Shown piece by piece: positions 16,935 through 25,258 of a DNA stretch of 64,000 bases (position 1 is the first letter of the stretch; every line of letters begins with the position of its first letter). Both the position numbers and the translations under genes were made by a program. The notes beneath the pieces were generated by a model that worked only from the letters and a program-made list of their open reading frames with translations, did not search any database and was not told the origin of the DNA. The DNA is from Actinomadura coerulea. Lineage in GTDB: Bacteria; Actinomycetota; Actinomycetes; Streptosporangiales; Streptosporangiaceae. The stretch lies in contig NZ_JACHMQ010000001.1 in the NCBI RefSeq assembly GCF_014208105.1, positions 5,270,001 through 5,334,000 on the forward strand, given 5' to 3'.

Positions 16935-17651
16935 TCAGGCCTCTTCGAGCTCGGCCGTCAGGTTGCGGACCGCGTTCGGGTCCACGGGGATGCTCGGGCC
17001 CATCGACGTGGTCAGCGCCGCCTTCTTGACGTACCGGCCCTTCGCGGCGGACGGCTTGAGACGCTGGATCTCGTCGACCGCGGCGGCGTAGTTCTCCACC
17101 AGCTGGCGCTCGTCGAAGGACGCCTTGCCGATGATGAAGTGCAGGTTCGCGTGCCGGTCGACCCGGAACTCGATCTTGCCGCCCTTGATGTCGGAGACCG
17201 CCTTGGACACGTCCATCGTGACCGTGCCGGTCTTCGGGTTCGGCATCAGGCCGCGCGGACCGAGCACCCGGCCGAGACGGCCGACCTTGCCCATCTGGTC
17301 CGGGGTCGCGACCACGGCGTCGAAGTCCAGGAAGCCGCCCTGGATGCGCTCGATCAGGTCGTCCGAGCCGACCAGGTCGGCGCCCGCCGCCTCGGCCTCC
17401 TGCGCCTTGGCGCCGACGGCGAAGACGAGCACGCGGGCGGTCTTGCCGGTGCCGTGCGGCAGGTTGACCGTGCCGCGGACCATCTGGTCGGCCTTGCGCG
17501 GGTCGACGCCCAGCCGCATGGCGACCTCGACGGTCGCGTCGAACTTGGTGACCGCGGTCTCCTTGGCCAGCTTCACGGCCTCGACCGGGCTGTACAGCCG
17601 CTCCCGGTCGATCTTCTCCGCGGCGGCGCGGTAGCCCTTGCTGCGCTTCAT
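16935..17651 (-). CDS. rplA: 50S ribosomal protein L1
   Basis: 238 residues from the ATG at 17651; earlier in-frame starts overlap rplK and are rejected. Family motifs: FDATVEVAMRLGVDPRKADQ, GTVNLPHGTGK, PNPKTGTVT and the C-terminal STSMGPSIPVD segment (seen as TTSMGPSIPVD). Forms the L1 stalk, involved in E-site tRNA release. Normal length. Confidence 0.97.
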   Translation of the reverse strand: MKRSKGYRAAAEKIDRERLYSPVEAVKLAKETAVTKFDATVEVAMRLGVDPRKADQMVRGTVNLPHGTGKTARVLVFAVGAKAQEAEAAGADLVGSDDLIERIQGGFLDFDAVVATPDQMGKVGRLGRVLGPRGLMPNPKTGTVTMDVSKAVSDIKGGKIEFRVDRHANLHFIIGKASFDERQLVENYAAAVDEIQRLKPSAAKGRYVKKAALTTSMGPSIPVDPNAVRNLTAELEEA

Positions 17652-17712
17652 GTTCGTTCCTCCAGACGGAACTCGTGGTAGGGGCCTGCGCCGGCCCTCC
17701 CACTGGGACGTC

Positions 17713-18144
17713 TTACTTGACCTCGATGCCCATCGACCGCGCGGTGCCGGCGACGATCTTCTCGGCGGCGTCGAGGTCCTTGGCGTTGAGGTCGGGCATC
17801 TTGGTCGTGGCGATCTCACGGACCTGGTCGCGGGTGACCGAGCCGACCTTGGTCTTGTGCGGCTCGCCGCTGCCCTTCTCCACGCCCGCGGCCTTCAGGA
17901 TGAGCTGGGCGGCCGGCGGGGTCTTGGTGACGAAGCTGAACGACCGGTCCTCGTAGATGGTGATCTCTACGGGGATGACGTTGCCGCGCTGGGCCTCCGT
18001 GGCAGCGTTGTACTGCTTGCAGAAGTCCATGATGTTGACGCCGTGCGGACCGAGCGCGGTACCGACGGGCGGCGCGGGCGTGGCCTGCCCGGCCTGCAGC
18101 TGGACCTTCACCAGAGCGGCGATTTTCTTCTTCTTGGGAGGCAT
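17713..18144 (-). CDS. rplK: 50S ribosomal protein L11
   Basis: 143 residues. Contains the thiostrepton-binding proline-rich N-domain (LQAGQATPAPPVGTALGPHG) and the C-terminal RNA-binding domain (AGVEKGSGEPHKTKVG). GTPase-associated centre protein and stringent-response trigger. It lies 318 bp from nusG, an unusually long gap that holds the hairpin repeats described separately. Confidence 0.97.
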   Translation of the reverse strand: MPPKKKKIAALVKVQLQAGQATPAPPVGTALGPHGVNIMDFCKQYNAATEAQRGNVIPVEITIYEDRSFSFVTKTPPAAQLILKAAGVEKGSGEPHKTKVGSVTRDQVREIATTKMPDLNAKDLDAAEKIVAGTARSMGIEVK

Positions 18145-18240
18145 GCCTCTCCCTCGTGTTCCGTTTCGTGTGGTCCCGACTCCCGGAGACCGGGCAACAC
18201 GGCGGGCGGAACTAGACCGCCGCGTTGGGACCTTGGCCGA

Positions 18241-18395
18241 CCCCGTATCCCCGCGTGCGCGGGGAGTCGCACCGCACGTTCACGAGCGCGGCGACGTTTT
18301 GGGGCCATCCCCGCGCGAGCGGGGCCGATGGGCGCCGGTCTCCGAGGATCGGAGACCGGGAACCCGGACCCGTCCCCGCCTGGGCGGGGACGGCC
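18241..18395 (-). CRISPR. Degenerate three-unit CRISPR-like cassette between nusG and rplK
   Basis: Three copies of a GC-rich palindromic core start at 18247, 18307 and 18372: ATCCCCGCGTGCGCGGGG, ATCCCCGCGCGAGCGGGG and a diverged GTCCCCGCCTGGGCGGGG. The spacing is 60 and 65 bp. On the minus strand the first two read like type I-E repeats (CCCCGCGCACGCGGGGAT), and the first interval leaves about 30-33 bp of unique spacer. The 60/61-bp period is that of type I-E arrays. The second interval contains a separate perfect hairpin, GGTCTCCGAGGATCGGAGACC. No cas genes are present in the window. It could instead be a set of terminator/REP hairpins. Confidence 0.4.
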
Positions 18396-18462
18396 CGTCC
18401 AGGATACGGCCTGGCCTTGGCGGCCCGGACGCGTCTCGGGGACGGGTGAGACCTGGGGAACG

Positions 18463-19344
18463 TCAGATCTTGGAGACCTGGTTGAACGAGAGCTCGACCG
18501 GCGTCTCGCGACCGAAAATGGAGACCAGCACCTTGAGCTTCTGCTGCTCGGCGTTGATCTCGTTGACGGTGGCGGGAAGGGTGGCGAACGGGCCGTCCAT
18601 GACGGTGACCGACTCGCCGACCTCGTAGTCGACGGTGGCGGGGGCCTTGGCCTGCTCCTTGGCGGCCTTGGCGACGCCCTCCTCCGGCTCGGGGGCCAGG
18701 AGGTTGGCGACCTCGTCCAGGCTGAGCGGGGACGGCTTGTTCAGCAGGCCGACGAACCCGGTGACGCCGGGGGTGTTGCGGACCGCGGCCCACGACTCGT
18801 CGGTGAGCTCCATGCGGACGAGGATGTAGCCCGGCAGGACCTTCTCGTTGACCTTCTGGCGCTTGCCGCCCTTGATCTCGGTCACCTCGTGCTGCGGGAC
18901 CTCGATCTGGAAGATGTAGTCCTCCATGTTGAGGGTCTGCGTGCGGGTCTCGATGTTGGTCTTGACCCGGTTCTCGTAGCCCGCGTAGGAGTGCACGACG
19001 TACCAGTCGCCCGGCTGGAGGCGCAGCTGCATCTTGAAGTCGGCGTACGGGTCGGCCGGCGGCTCGGCGGGGGCCTCTTCCCCGTCCGCCTCCTCGGCGG
19101 CCTCGTCCTCGGCGGACGCCGGCTCCTCGCCCTCGACGGACGCGGCGAGCTCGGCGGCGCCCTCGGCGGCGTCCGGCGCGGGGCCCTCGCCCTCGAGCTT
19201 CGTGTCCGCGGGCTCGGCGTCGCCGGCGGAGACGACCGCCTCGGCCGTCTCGTCGGCGGGCTCAGCCGCCTGGTCGGCCGCAGCAGCCGCAGCGGACTGG
19301 GCCTCTTCCACGGCCTCGTCGTAGGGCTGTGAGGACTCGGACAC
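18463..19344 (-). CDS. nusG: Transcription termination/antitermination protein NusG
   Basis: 293 residues from GTG at 19344, six bases after GAAGAG; a TTG at 19350 would add two residues but has no spacing for the ribosome-binding site. An acidic Ala/Glu-rich N-terminal extension of about 115 residues precedes the NGN domain (GDWYVVHSYAGYENRVKTN) and the KOW domain (GESVTVMDGPFATLPATVNEI). Such extensions are usual in actinobacterial NusG. Couples RNA polymerase with Rho and ribosomes. Confidence 0.96.
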   Translation of the reverse strand: MSESSQPYDEAVEEAQSAAAAAADQAAEPADETAEAVVSAGDAEPADTKLEGEGPAPDAAEGAAELAASVEGEEPASAEDEAAEEADGEEAPAEPPADPYADFKMQLRLQPGDWYVVHSYAGYENRVKTNIETRTQTLNMEDYIFQIEVPQHEVTEIKGGKRQKVNEKVLPGYILVRMELTDESWAAVRNTPGVTGFVGLLNKPSPLSLDEVANLLAPEPEEGVAKAAKEQAKAPATVDYEVGESVTVMDGPFATLPATVNEINAEQQKLKVLVSIFGRETPVELSFNQVSKI

Positions 19345-19424
19345 GGTCAACTCTTCTCTCGGTCTGCGGTGATGGACTTGCGAAGGTACGGCGGGGCCCC
19401 GTCACCGGCCCGGGCCGGTCGGCG

Positions 19425-19679
19425 TCAGCCGAAGAGCTCGTAGATGCCCTTCTGCAACCCGTAGTCGACGCCGGAGACGATCGCGACCATGACCAGCACG
19501 AACACCAGCGAGACGGTCGTGTAGGTGATCAACTCCCGCCGCGTCGGCCAGATGACCTTGCGCAGCTCGGCGATGATCTGGCGCACGAACAGCGCGGGCG
19601 AGGTCCGCTTGGAAGGGGCCTTCCGCTTGCCCTTGCCCTCGTCCTTGGCCTCGGGCTCGTCGCGAGTCTCAGTCGCCAT
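19425..19679 (-). CDS. secE: Preprotein translocase subunit SecE
   Basis: 84 residues: Lys/Glu-rich N-terminus, amphipathic helix with the conserved FVRQIIAELRKVIWPTRREL, and one transmembrane helix (VSLVFVLVMVAIVSGVDY). Essential clamp of SecYEG. Located between tRNA-Trp and nusG as in most actinobacteria. Confidence 0.96.
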   Translation of the reverse strand: MATETRDEPEAKDEGKGKRKAPSKRTSPALFVRQIIAELRKVIWPTRRELITYTTVSLVFVLVMVAIVSGVDYGLQKGIYELFG

Positions 19680-19801
19680 TTGCCGCCGTTCACCTCATAG
19701 GTCGTGATCCAACCACCCTGTGGTTGCCGCGCGGTCCCGTGCCGCGGAGTGCCACGGCGACGCCATGGCGCGGCCGGCACGGGTGCGCGCACCGCACCTC
19801 G

Positions 19802-19874
19802 CAGGGCAGGAGGGACTCGAACCCCCAACCGCCGGTTTTGGAGACCGGAGCTCTACCAATTGAGCCACTGCCCT
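19802..19874 (-). tRNA. tRNA-Trp (anticodon CCA)
   Basis: 73 nt on the minus strand. Acceptor stem AGGGCAG/CTGCCCT with discriminator G, anticodon loop CTCCAAA, and T-arm GGTTCGAGTCC. No encoded CCA end. Immediately upstream of secE. Confidence 0.97.
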
Positions 19875-20006
19875 TCGCTTCTCCGGCTAAGGAGAACCCC
19901 GACCACAGGATCGGGTGGGTGCCGGGTCCCAGCTTACGGCCTGATCGGTGCCCGCGTGCGGACAGGCTCGTATACCGGCGACACGTCACTTGGAGGAGGA
20001 GTCTAC

Positions 20007-20132
20007 GTGCCGGAGAGGCCCGCGTCGAACCGGATAACGGAGGCCCTCCGGAAGGCCCGCCGGAAGGCCGCGGCGGGGACCCGCCCGACCGGCCCGGATA
20101 TATGGCTGCGGGTCCCGGCGCGACGTCTGTAA
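20007..20132 (+). CDS. Possible 41-residue small protein upstream of the aminotransferase
   Basis: GTG at 20007, preceded by a very strong Shine-Dalgarno (GGAGGAGGA, 6-7 bp spacing). It ends with TAA 10 bp before the aminotransferase ATG. The product is basic (ITEALRKARRKAAAG). No family recognised. It could be a real small protein or a translated leader of the downstream gene. Confidence 0.45.
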   Translation: MPERPASNRITEALRKARRKAAAGTRPTGPDIWLRVPARRL

Positions 20133-20142
20133 CGATAGAGGC

Positions 20143-21354
20143 ATGAGCATCGACCGTCCTCGCATCTCCAAGCGCATCGCCGCGATATCCGAGTCCGCCA
20201 CGCTGGCCGTCGACGCCAAGGCCAAGGCGCTGAAGGCGGCGGGCCGCCCGGTCATCGGGTTCGGCGCGGGCGAGCCCGACTTCCCGACGCCCGACTACAT
20301 CGTCGAGGCCGCGGTGACCGCCTGCCGGGTGCCGCGCTTCCACAAGTACACGCCCGCGGGCGGTCTCCCCGAGCTGCGCGCCGCGATCGCCGAGAAGACC
20401 GAGCGCGACTCCGGCCACCGCGTCGAGGCGTCGCAGGTGCTGGTGACCAACGGCGGCAAGCAGGCGGTGTACGAGGCGTTCGCGGCGCTGCTCGACCCGG
20501 GCGACGAGGTGATCGTCCCGACGCCGTACTGGACGACCTACCCCGAGTCGATCAAGCTGGCGGGCGGGGTGCCCGTGGACGTCGTCGCCGACGAGACCAC
20601 CGGCTACAAGGTGAGCGTCGAGCAGCTGGAGGCGGCCCGCACCGACCGGACGAAGGTGCTGCTGTTCGTGTCGCCGTCCAACCCGACGGGCGCGGTCTAC
20701 GGCCGCGACGAGATCGAGGCGATCGGGCGCTGGGCCGACGAGCACGGCCTGTGGGTCGTCACCGACGAGATCTACGAGCACCTCGTCTACGGGGACGCCG
20801 AGTTCCACTCGATGCCCGTGGTGGTGCCGGAGCTGGCCGACCGGACGCTCGTCCTGAACGGGGTGGCCAAGACCTACGCGATGACCGGCTGGCGGGTCGG
20901 CTGGCTGATCGGCCCGGCGGACGTCGTGAAGGCCGCCCAGAACCTGCAGTCGCACGCGACGTCCAACGTCGCGAACGTCTCCCAGGCCGCCGCCCTCGCC
21001 GCCGTGACCGGCGACCTGTCGGCGGTCGCGGAGATGCGCAAGGCGTTCGACCGGCGCCGGCAGACGATGGTGCGGATGCTGAACGAGATCCCCGGCATCG
21101 TGTGCCCCGAGCCGGAGGGCGCGTTCTACGCCTACCCGTCCGTCAAGGCGCTGCTCGGCAAGCAGCTGCGCGGCAAGCGCCCGGAGACGTCGGTGGAGCT
21201 GGCGTCGCTGATCCTCGAGGAGGCCGAGGTCGCGCTGGTGCCGGGCGAGGCGTTCGGCACGCCGGGTTACTTCCGGCTCTCCTACGCCCTGGGCGACGAC
21301 GACCTGACCGAGGGCGTCTCGCGCGTCGCGAAGCTGCTGTCCGAGGCGAGCTGA
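20143..21354 (+). CDS. aspC: Pyridoxal-phosphate-dependent aspartate aminotransferase
   Basis: 403 residues, class I/II (subgroup Ib) aminotransferase. Seen: GAGEPDFPTPDYI, SNPTGAVY, DEIYEHLVYG, the PLP-binding lysine in GVAKTYAMTGWRVG, and the carboxylate-binding Arg in YFRLSYA. Catalyses aspartate + 2-oxoglutarate to oxaloacetate + glutamate in the cytosol. An aspC-like gene close to secE/nusG is a common Streptomyces arrangement. Confidence 0.93.
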   Translation: MSIDRPRISKRIAAISESATLAVDAKAKALKAAGRPVIGFGAGEPDFPTPDYIVEAAVTACRVPRFHKYTPAGGLPELRAAIAEKTERDSGHRVEASQVLVTNGGKQAVYEAFAALLDPGDEVIVPTPYWTTYPESIKLAGGVPVDVVADETTGYKVSVEQLEAARTDRTKVLLFVSPSNPTGAVYGRDEIEAIGRWADEHGLWVVTDEIYEHLVYGDAEFHSMPVVVPELADRTLVLNGVAKTYAMTGWRVGWLIGPADVVKAAQNLQSHATSNVANVSQAAALAAVTGDLSAVAEMRKAFDRRRQTMVRMLNEIPGIVCPEPEGAFYAYPSVKALLGKQLRGKRPETSVELASLILEEAEVALVPGEAFGTPGYFRLSYALGDDDLTEGVSRVAKLLSEAS

Positions 21355-21387
21355 CCTCCACGAGCACGCGCGCGCACGATCCCGCGC

Positions 21388-21434
21388 ACACGAAGCCGGC
21401 CCCGGGCGCACAACTCCCGGGGCCGGTTTCGTGT
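21388..21434 (+). terminator. Terminator of the aminotransferase gene
   Basis: Long stem ACACGAAGCCGGCCCCGGG with its complement ending ...TTTCGTGT and a 9-10-nt loop. It serves the plus-strand gene and may also stop the convergent gene at 21527. Confidence 0.8.
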
Positions 21435-21526
21435 GGGACGGGTTCCGCCGGTTCCCGTCCCGGGAAGTCCGGCGGGACGTCCCTCGCGGCCCCTCTCCGC
21501 CTTGGGACGCCCCGCCGGAACGGGGT

Positions 21527-22279
21527 TCAGGGGCGCACGCCCTCGGCGATGCGCATGAGCCGGTCCTTGGCCGGACCGGAGGCGGTCACGGTGACGCCGA
21601 CCCCGCGCCGCGCCAGCCAGGAGATCTGCCGCGAGGAGTCGGGGCGGTCGCCGGTCATTGCGGGCATGCCGTGGACGGACGTGCGCCCGGGGATTCCGGG
21701 CACGCGCATCAGGTCCTGCGGGCCCGTCAGCCCGCCGCCCTCCACGAGCGCGATCTCCACCCAGCCGCCGTCGCCGCGCCACGCGCAGGTCGTGGTCCTG
21801 CGGTCCGCGTCGCCGGTGACCTCGCAGGGGCCGGAGGCTGCCAGGCCGTCCGGCAGATACGTGATCCACTTCGGCAGCGCGGCGGTGAGGCCGCCCGGTT
21901 CCGGCTTGGAGGGGGTCCGCCCGTCGCCGGACGAGCCGCGCGCCTCCGGCTTCCGCGAGGCTCCCGCCTCGGGCCTCCCCTTGGAGGACGGGGACACGGG
22001 GAGGCCCGACGCGGGAGGTCGCTCCGGCAGCCGGAGAGGCGAGACGGTGCCGCCGGGACGGGTCGTCTCGGTGTCTCCGGCCGGTGTGGCCCGGAACGAC
22101 TGATAGGTGGGCACGAGGGCCAGGGCCGCGACCGAGGCGGCCGCGACGCCGGCGGCCGCGTGGAGCCGGGCCTTGCGGCGGCGGTGGCGCCGCTTGACCT
22201 CGGTGACGAGCGACTGTGACGCGGTCGCCCCGGCCACCTGCTCGGCCATGGCCTTCCGCAGTTCACTCTCCAGATCCAT
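21527..22279 (-). CDS. Membrane protein partnered with the SigE-family sigma factor
   Basis: 250 residues. Cytoplasmic N-terminus (about 37 residues, Arg/Lys-rich end RRHRRRKARL), one transmembrane helix (AAAGVAAASVAALALVPTY), a Pro/Ser-rich linker and an exported C-terminal domain. It starts 3 bp after the sigma gene, so it is cotranslated with it. This layout is typical of anti-sigma-like membrane proteins of SigE-family loci, but no zinc HxxxCxxC motif is seen. Function inferred from context. Confidence 0.7.
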   Translation of the reverse strand: MDLESELRKAMAEQVAGATASQSLVTEVKRRHRRRKARLHAAAGVAAASVAALALVPTYQSFRATPAGDTETTRPGGTVSPLRLPERPPASGLPVSPSSKGRPEAGASRKPEARGSSGDGRTPSKPEPGGLTAALPKWITYLPDGLAASGPCEVTGDADRRTTTCAWRGDGGWVEIALVEGGGLTGPQDLMRVPGIPGRTSVHGMPAMTGDRPDSSRQISWLARRGVGVTVTASGPAKDRLMRIAEGVRP

Positions 22280-22282
22280 CGC

Positions 22283-22792
22283 TCATCTCCCCAGTGGGGC
22301 CAGGTTCCTGTCGAGGCGTTCCCGGAGCCTGGCGAGCCCCCGGGACGCCTGGCTCTTCACCGTTCCGACCGAGCAGCCGAGAGCCTGGGCCGTCTCCGCC
22401 TCCGAAAGGTCCTCCCAGAAGCGCAGGACCAGGACCGCGCGCTGCCGCGGGCCGAGCTTGCGCAGCTCGTCCATGAGGGTCCCCCTCAGCTCGACGGAAT
22501 GGTTCGGCGAGTCGGCCGGCGTCTCCGGGAGCCTCGCCATCTGGATCTCCCGGAGCACCTTCCACCGCCGGGAGCGGCTGATGACCAGGTTGACCAGGAT
22601 CCGGCGGACGTAGGGCTCGGGGTCGCTGCCCGCCTCAAGCCGCCCCCAGTGGCGGTAGGCCTTCTCCAGCGCGGTCTGCAGGATGTCCTCGGCGTCCTGC
22701 CGGGCCCCGCACATCAGTGCCGCGGTGCGCAGCAGGGCATCGCCGCGTGCCGCCACGAACTCCACGAACGACTCGTCGTCTCGACGCCCCAC
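22283..22792 (-). CDS. ECF RNA polymerase sigma factor, SigE family
   Basis: 169 residues, GTG start. Region 2 (FVAARGDALLRTAALMCGARQDAEDILQ, seen in parts) and region 4 (LGPRQRAVLVLRFWEDLSEAETAQ, helix-turn-helix CSVGTVKSQ) are both intact. The family initiates transcription of envelope or stress regulons. Operon with the downstream membrane protein. Its promoter could not be identified. Confidence 0.92.
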   Translation of the reverse strand: MGRRDDESFVEFVAARGDALLRTAALMCGARQDAEDILQTALEKAYRHWGRLEAGSDPEPYVRRILVNLVISRSRRWKVLREIQMARLPETPADSPNHSVELRGTLMDELRKLGPRQRAVLVLRFWEDLSEAETAQALGCSVGTVKSQASRGLARLRERLDRNLAPLGR

Positions 22793-22841
22793 AGTGCTCC
22801 GTCCCGGCTAGAGCGGTTCCGGCAGTTCATCTCGTCGGGGA

Positions 22842-22869
22842 CGGGCGGCCTCCGCGCCAAGGCCGCCCG
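22842..22869 (-). terminator. Terminator of the 22928-23893 gene
   Basis: Stem CGGGCGGCCT/AGGCCGCCCG with an 8-nt loop, about 60 bp past the stop and before the sigma factor gene. Confidence 0.65.
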
Positions 22870-22927
22870 CCCACGCCTGTGTTGTGTTACTGGTGTTACT
22901 GGTTTCGCCCTGGTCCGTTACCGGGTG

Positions 22928-23893
22928 TCATCCCGCGTGGCGCAGGGCGGCGGCCACGTCCTTCGTCCCACCGGCGAGGACGGGGCTGCCGTTGACGAAC
23001 AGCGAGGTGCCGTTCGGGTCGAACAGCAGCACGCCGCTGCCGTTCGGGCTCTGCCAGGCGGCGACGCCGCCGATGGTCAGCGGGGTGCCGCCCTTGAGGC
23101 CGAGCGCCTGGCGCAGCTGCTCCTGGGTCATGCCGGCGCGCGTCTTGATCGTCTCGACGGTGAGCCACTGGCCGGCCTTGCCGGTCCACTTCTGCGTGAC
23201 GGCGCAGATCTGCGCCTTGCGCAGGTCGGCCGAGCCGGGGACGGCCGACACGTAGCGCAGGCCCTTGGCGGTCATGACGGTCTTCTCGACGGTGCCGCCG
23301 ACCTGCACGGCGGGCTTCAGCGTGCCGCAGTCGAGCTTGGGCAGCGCGGGCAGTGCGGGCTTGGCGGGCTTGCCGGGAACGCGGGCGTCCGGCCTGGCGG
23401 CCGGGGCGCCGCCGGGCAGGTCGCCGGTGGACGGCACGCAGGTGGGCAGGTTCGCCGGGACGCCGGGCTTGGCGGGAACGCCGGGCTTGGCGGGGAGGGT
23501 CTTGCCGTCCGGGAGCTTCGCGCCGGGGAGCTCGGTGTTCGGGATGCCGACCTGCGGCAGGTCCTTGCCGGGGACGCCGGCCTTCGGCAGCCGCCCCTCC
23601 GGGAGGTGCCCGGTGACCGGGTTCTGCTTGAGGTGCTGCTCGACCTGCTTCTTCGCCCCGTCGGCCGGGACCTTGGGCAGTCCGGGCTTGGCGGGCAGGT
23701 CCGCCGGAAGGCACGTCGGGACGGTCTTGGGCGCGGCGTCCGGCACCTTGCGCTCCACGGCAGGGGCCTTGGCGCTGCTCGACTGGAGACCGGCCTCGTG
23801 GTGGGAGCCGGCCATGGCCCACGTCGCGCCGCCGCCCACGGCCACGGTCCCGACGGCGGACGCTGCGATCAAGGCGGCCTTCAGCGTGATCAT
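22928..23893 (-). CDS. Secreted Pro/Lys-rich protein of unknown function
   Basis: 321 residues from ATG at 23893 (AAGGGA ribosome-binding site). Signal peptide (ALIAASAVGTVAVGGGATWAMA), a central roughly 120-residue low-complexity region with KPG/LPG/VPAKPG repeats, and a C-terminal globular domain of about 110 residues (GLRYVSAVPGSADLR, GSGVLLFDPNGTSLFVNG). Four cysteines. No family recognised. Located next to a SigE-family sigma gene, with a possible ECF-type promoter. Confidence 0.75.
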   Translation of the reverse strand: MITLKAALIAASAVGTVAVGGGATWAMAGSHHEAGLQSSSAKAPAVERKVPDAAPKTVPTCLPADLPAKPGLPKVPADGAKKQVEQHLKQNPVTGHLPEGRLPKAGVPGKDLPQVGIPNTELPGAKLPDGKTLPAKPGVPAKPGVPANLPTCVPSTGDLPGGAPAARPDARVPGKPAKPALPALPKLDCGTLKPAVQVGGTVEKTVMTAKGLRYVSAVPGSADLRKAQICAVTQKWTGKAGQWLTVETIKTRAGMTQEQLRQALGLKGGTPLTIGGVAAWQSPNGSGVLLFDPNGTSLFVNGSPVLAGGTKDVAAALRHAG

Positions 23894-23956
23894 CGTGAAT
23901 CCCTTCGGAGGCAAGGTGTTGCTTTCGGGGGTGCCTGTCTCTCTCTGGCGCCCCTC

Positions 23957-23985
23957 GTATACGCACGGTGCCGGTGGGGGGTTGC
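23957..23985 (-). promoter_or_regulatory. Possible ECF-type promoter of the secreted protein gene
   Basis: Minus-strand GCAACC (23980-23985), 16-bp spacer, CGTATAC (23957-23963), about 64 bp upstream of the start. The elements resemble ECF promoters more than housekeeping ones; control by the neighbouring sigma factor is a guess. Confidence 0.3.
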
Positions 23986-24097
23986 ACGGGATTCCAAAGT
24001 TTTTTTCGGGGATGCCCATGGGGCGCGATGGCCGCCGGGTGTCATGCGAGGTAGTCCGGTGTAGTGATCCTGCGGGGCCGGGCGTTCGAGGACGACG

Positions 24098-25225
24098 ATG
24101 ATCCGGCAACATTGGGTCATGGAGGCCCGTACCGTTTCAGCCCGTCCGGCCGAGCACCGTCCCATGCCGGACCCCCGGGAGCCCGCGCCCGCGCGCGGCT
24201 CCGCCCGCCCGGACGTGGCCCTGCTCCCCAAGGCGCATCTGCACCTTCACTTCACCGGGTCGATGCGGCACTCCACGCTCGTGGAGCTCGCCGGCCTGCA
24301 CGGCGTCCACCTGCCCGACGCCCTCGTCGAGGACTGGCCGCCCCGGCTGCACGCGACCGACGAGCGCGGCTGGTTCCGGTTCCAGCGCCTGTACGACATC
24401 GCCCGCTCGGTCCTGCAGACGCCGGACGACCTGCGCCGGCTGCTGCGCGAGACGGCCGAGGACGAGGCCGCGGAGGGGTCGGGCTGGCTGGAGATCCAGG
24501 TCGATCCGAGCGGGTACGCGGGGCGCTTCGGCGGCCTGACCCCGACCGTCGAGCTGGTGCTGGACGCCGCGCGGCAGGCATCGGAGGCGACCGGGGTCGG
24601 CATCGGCGTGGTGATCGCGGCGAACCGGACCCGGCACCCGCTGGACGCCAAGACCCTCGCGCGCCTCGCCGTGCGCTACACCGGCAGGGGCGTCGTCGGG
24701 TTCGGCCTGTCCAACGACGAGCGGCGGGGCCGCGCCTACGACTTCGAGGGCGCGTTCAGGATCGCCAAACGCGGCGGGCTGCTGTCGGACCCGCACGGCG
24801 GCGAGCTGCTCGGCCCGGCGAGCGTCCGCGAGTGCCTGGAGACCCTGGAGGCCGACCGGATCGGGCACGGGGTCCGCGCCGTCGAGGATCCGCGGCTGCT
24901 GGAGCGCATCGTGGACCGCGGGGTGACGCTGGAGGTCTGCCCGGCGTCGAACGTGGGCCTCGGCGTGGCGGCGACGGCGTCGGACGTCCCGCTGCGGCGG
25001 CTCTTCGAGGCGGGCGCGTCGATCGCGCTCGGCGCCGACGACCCGCTGCTGTTCGGCTCGCGCCTCGCGCGCCAGTACGAGCTGGCCCGCACCGAGCACG
25101 CGTTCACCGACGCCGAGCTGGCGGAGCTGGCCCGGCAGTCGATCCGGGCCTCGGCGGCCCCGGAGGACGTGCGGCGCCGGCTGCTGGCGGGCGTCGACGC
25201 CTGGCTCGGGGACCCGCCGCGCTGA
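24098..25225 (+). CDS. Adenosine deaminase family protein
   Basis: 375 residues from the first ATG; ATGs at 24119 or 24164 are equally possible and would give 368 or 353. Metal/substrate motifs of the adenosine deaminase amidohydrolase family are visible: HLHLHFTGS near the N-terminus, HGGE mid-protein, RIGHGVRA, EVCPASNVGLG and LGADDPLLFG near the C-terminus. Deaminates adenosine (or a related aminopurine nucleoside) in purine salvage. It has FTGS where LDGS or LEG is usual, so specificity may differ. Confidence 0.85.
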   Translation: MIRQHWVMEARTVSARPAEHRPMPDPREPAPARGSARPDVALLPKAHLHLHFTGSMRHSTLVELAGLHGVHLPDALVEDWPPRLHATDERGWFRFQRLYDIARSVLQTPDDLRRLLRETAEDEAAEGSGWLEIQVDPSGYAGRFGGLTPTVELVLDAARQASEATGVGIGVVIAANRTRHPLDAKTLARLAVRYTGRGVVGFGLSNDERRGRAYDFEGAFRIAKRGGLLSDPHGGELLGPASVRECLETLEADRIGHGVRAVEDPRLLERIVDRGVTLEVCPASNVGLGVAATASDVPLRRLFEAGASIALGADDPLLFGSRLARQYELARTEHAFTDAELAELARQSIRASAAPEDVRRRLLAGVDAWLGDPPR

Positions 25226-25258
25226 CGGCCGGGCCGGCGAAGGCGGGGCTGGCGGCGA

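Noticed and set aside
15214..17703. 829-codon minus-strand open frame spanning rplA and the acyl-CoA ligase
   Set aside because: The first 316 codons are a shifted-frame shadow of rplA (Arg/Gly/Pro-rich). Only the part from 16755 has ligase motifs.
19942..19976. Promoter for the small ORF/aspC (TATACC at 19971)
   Set aside because: No acceptable -35 at 16-18 bp upstream; too weak to list.
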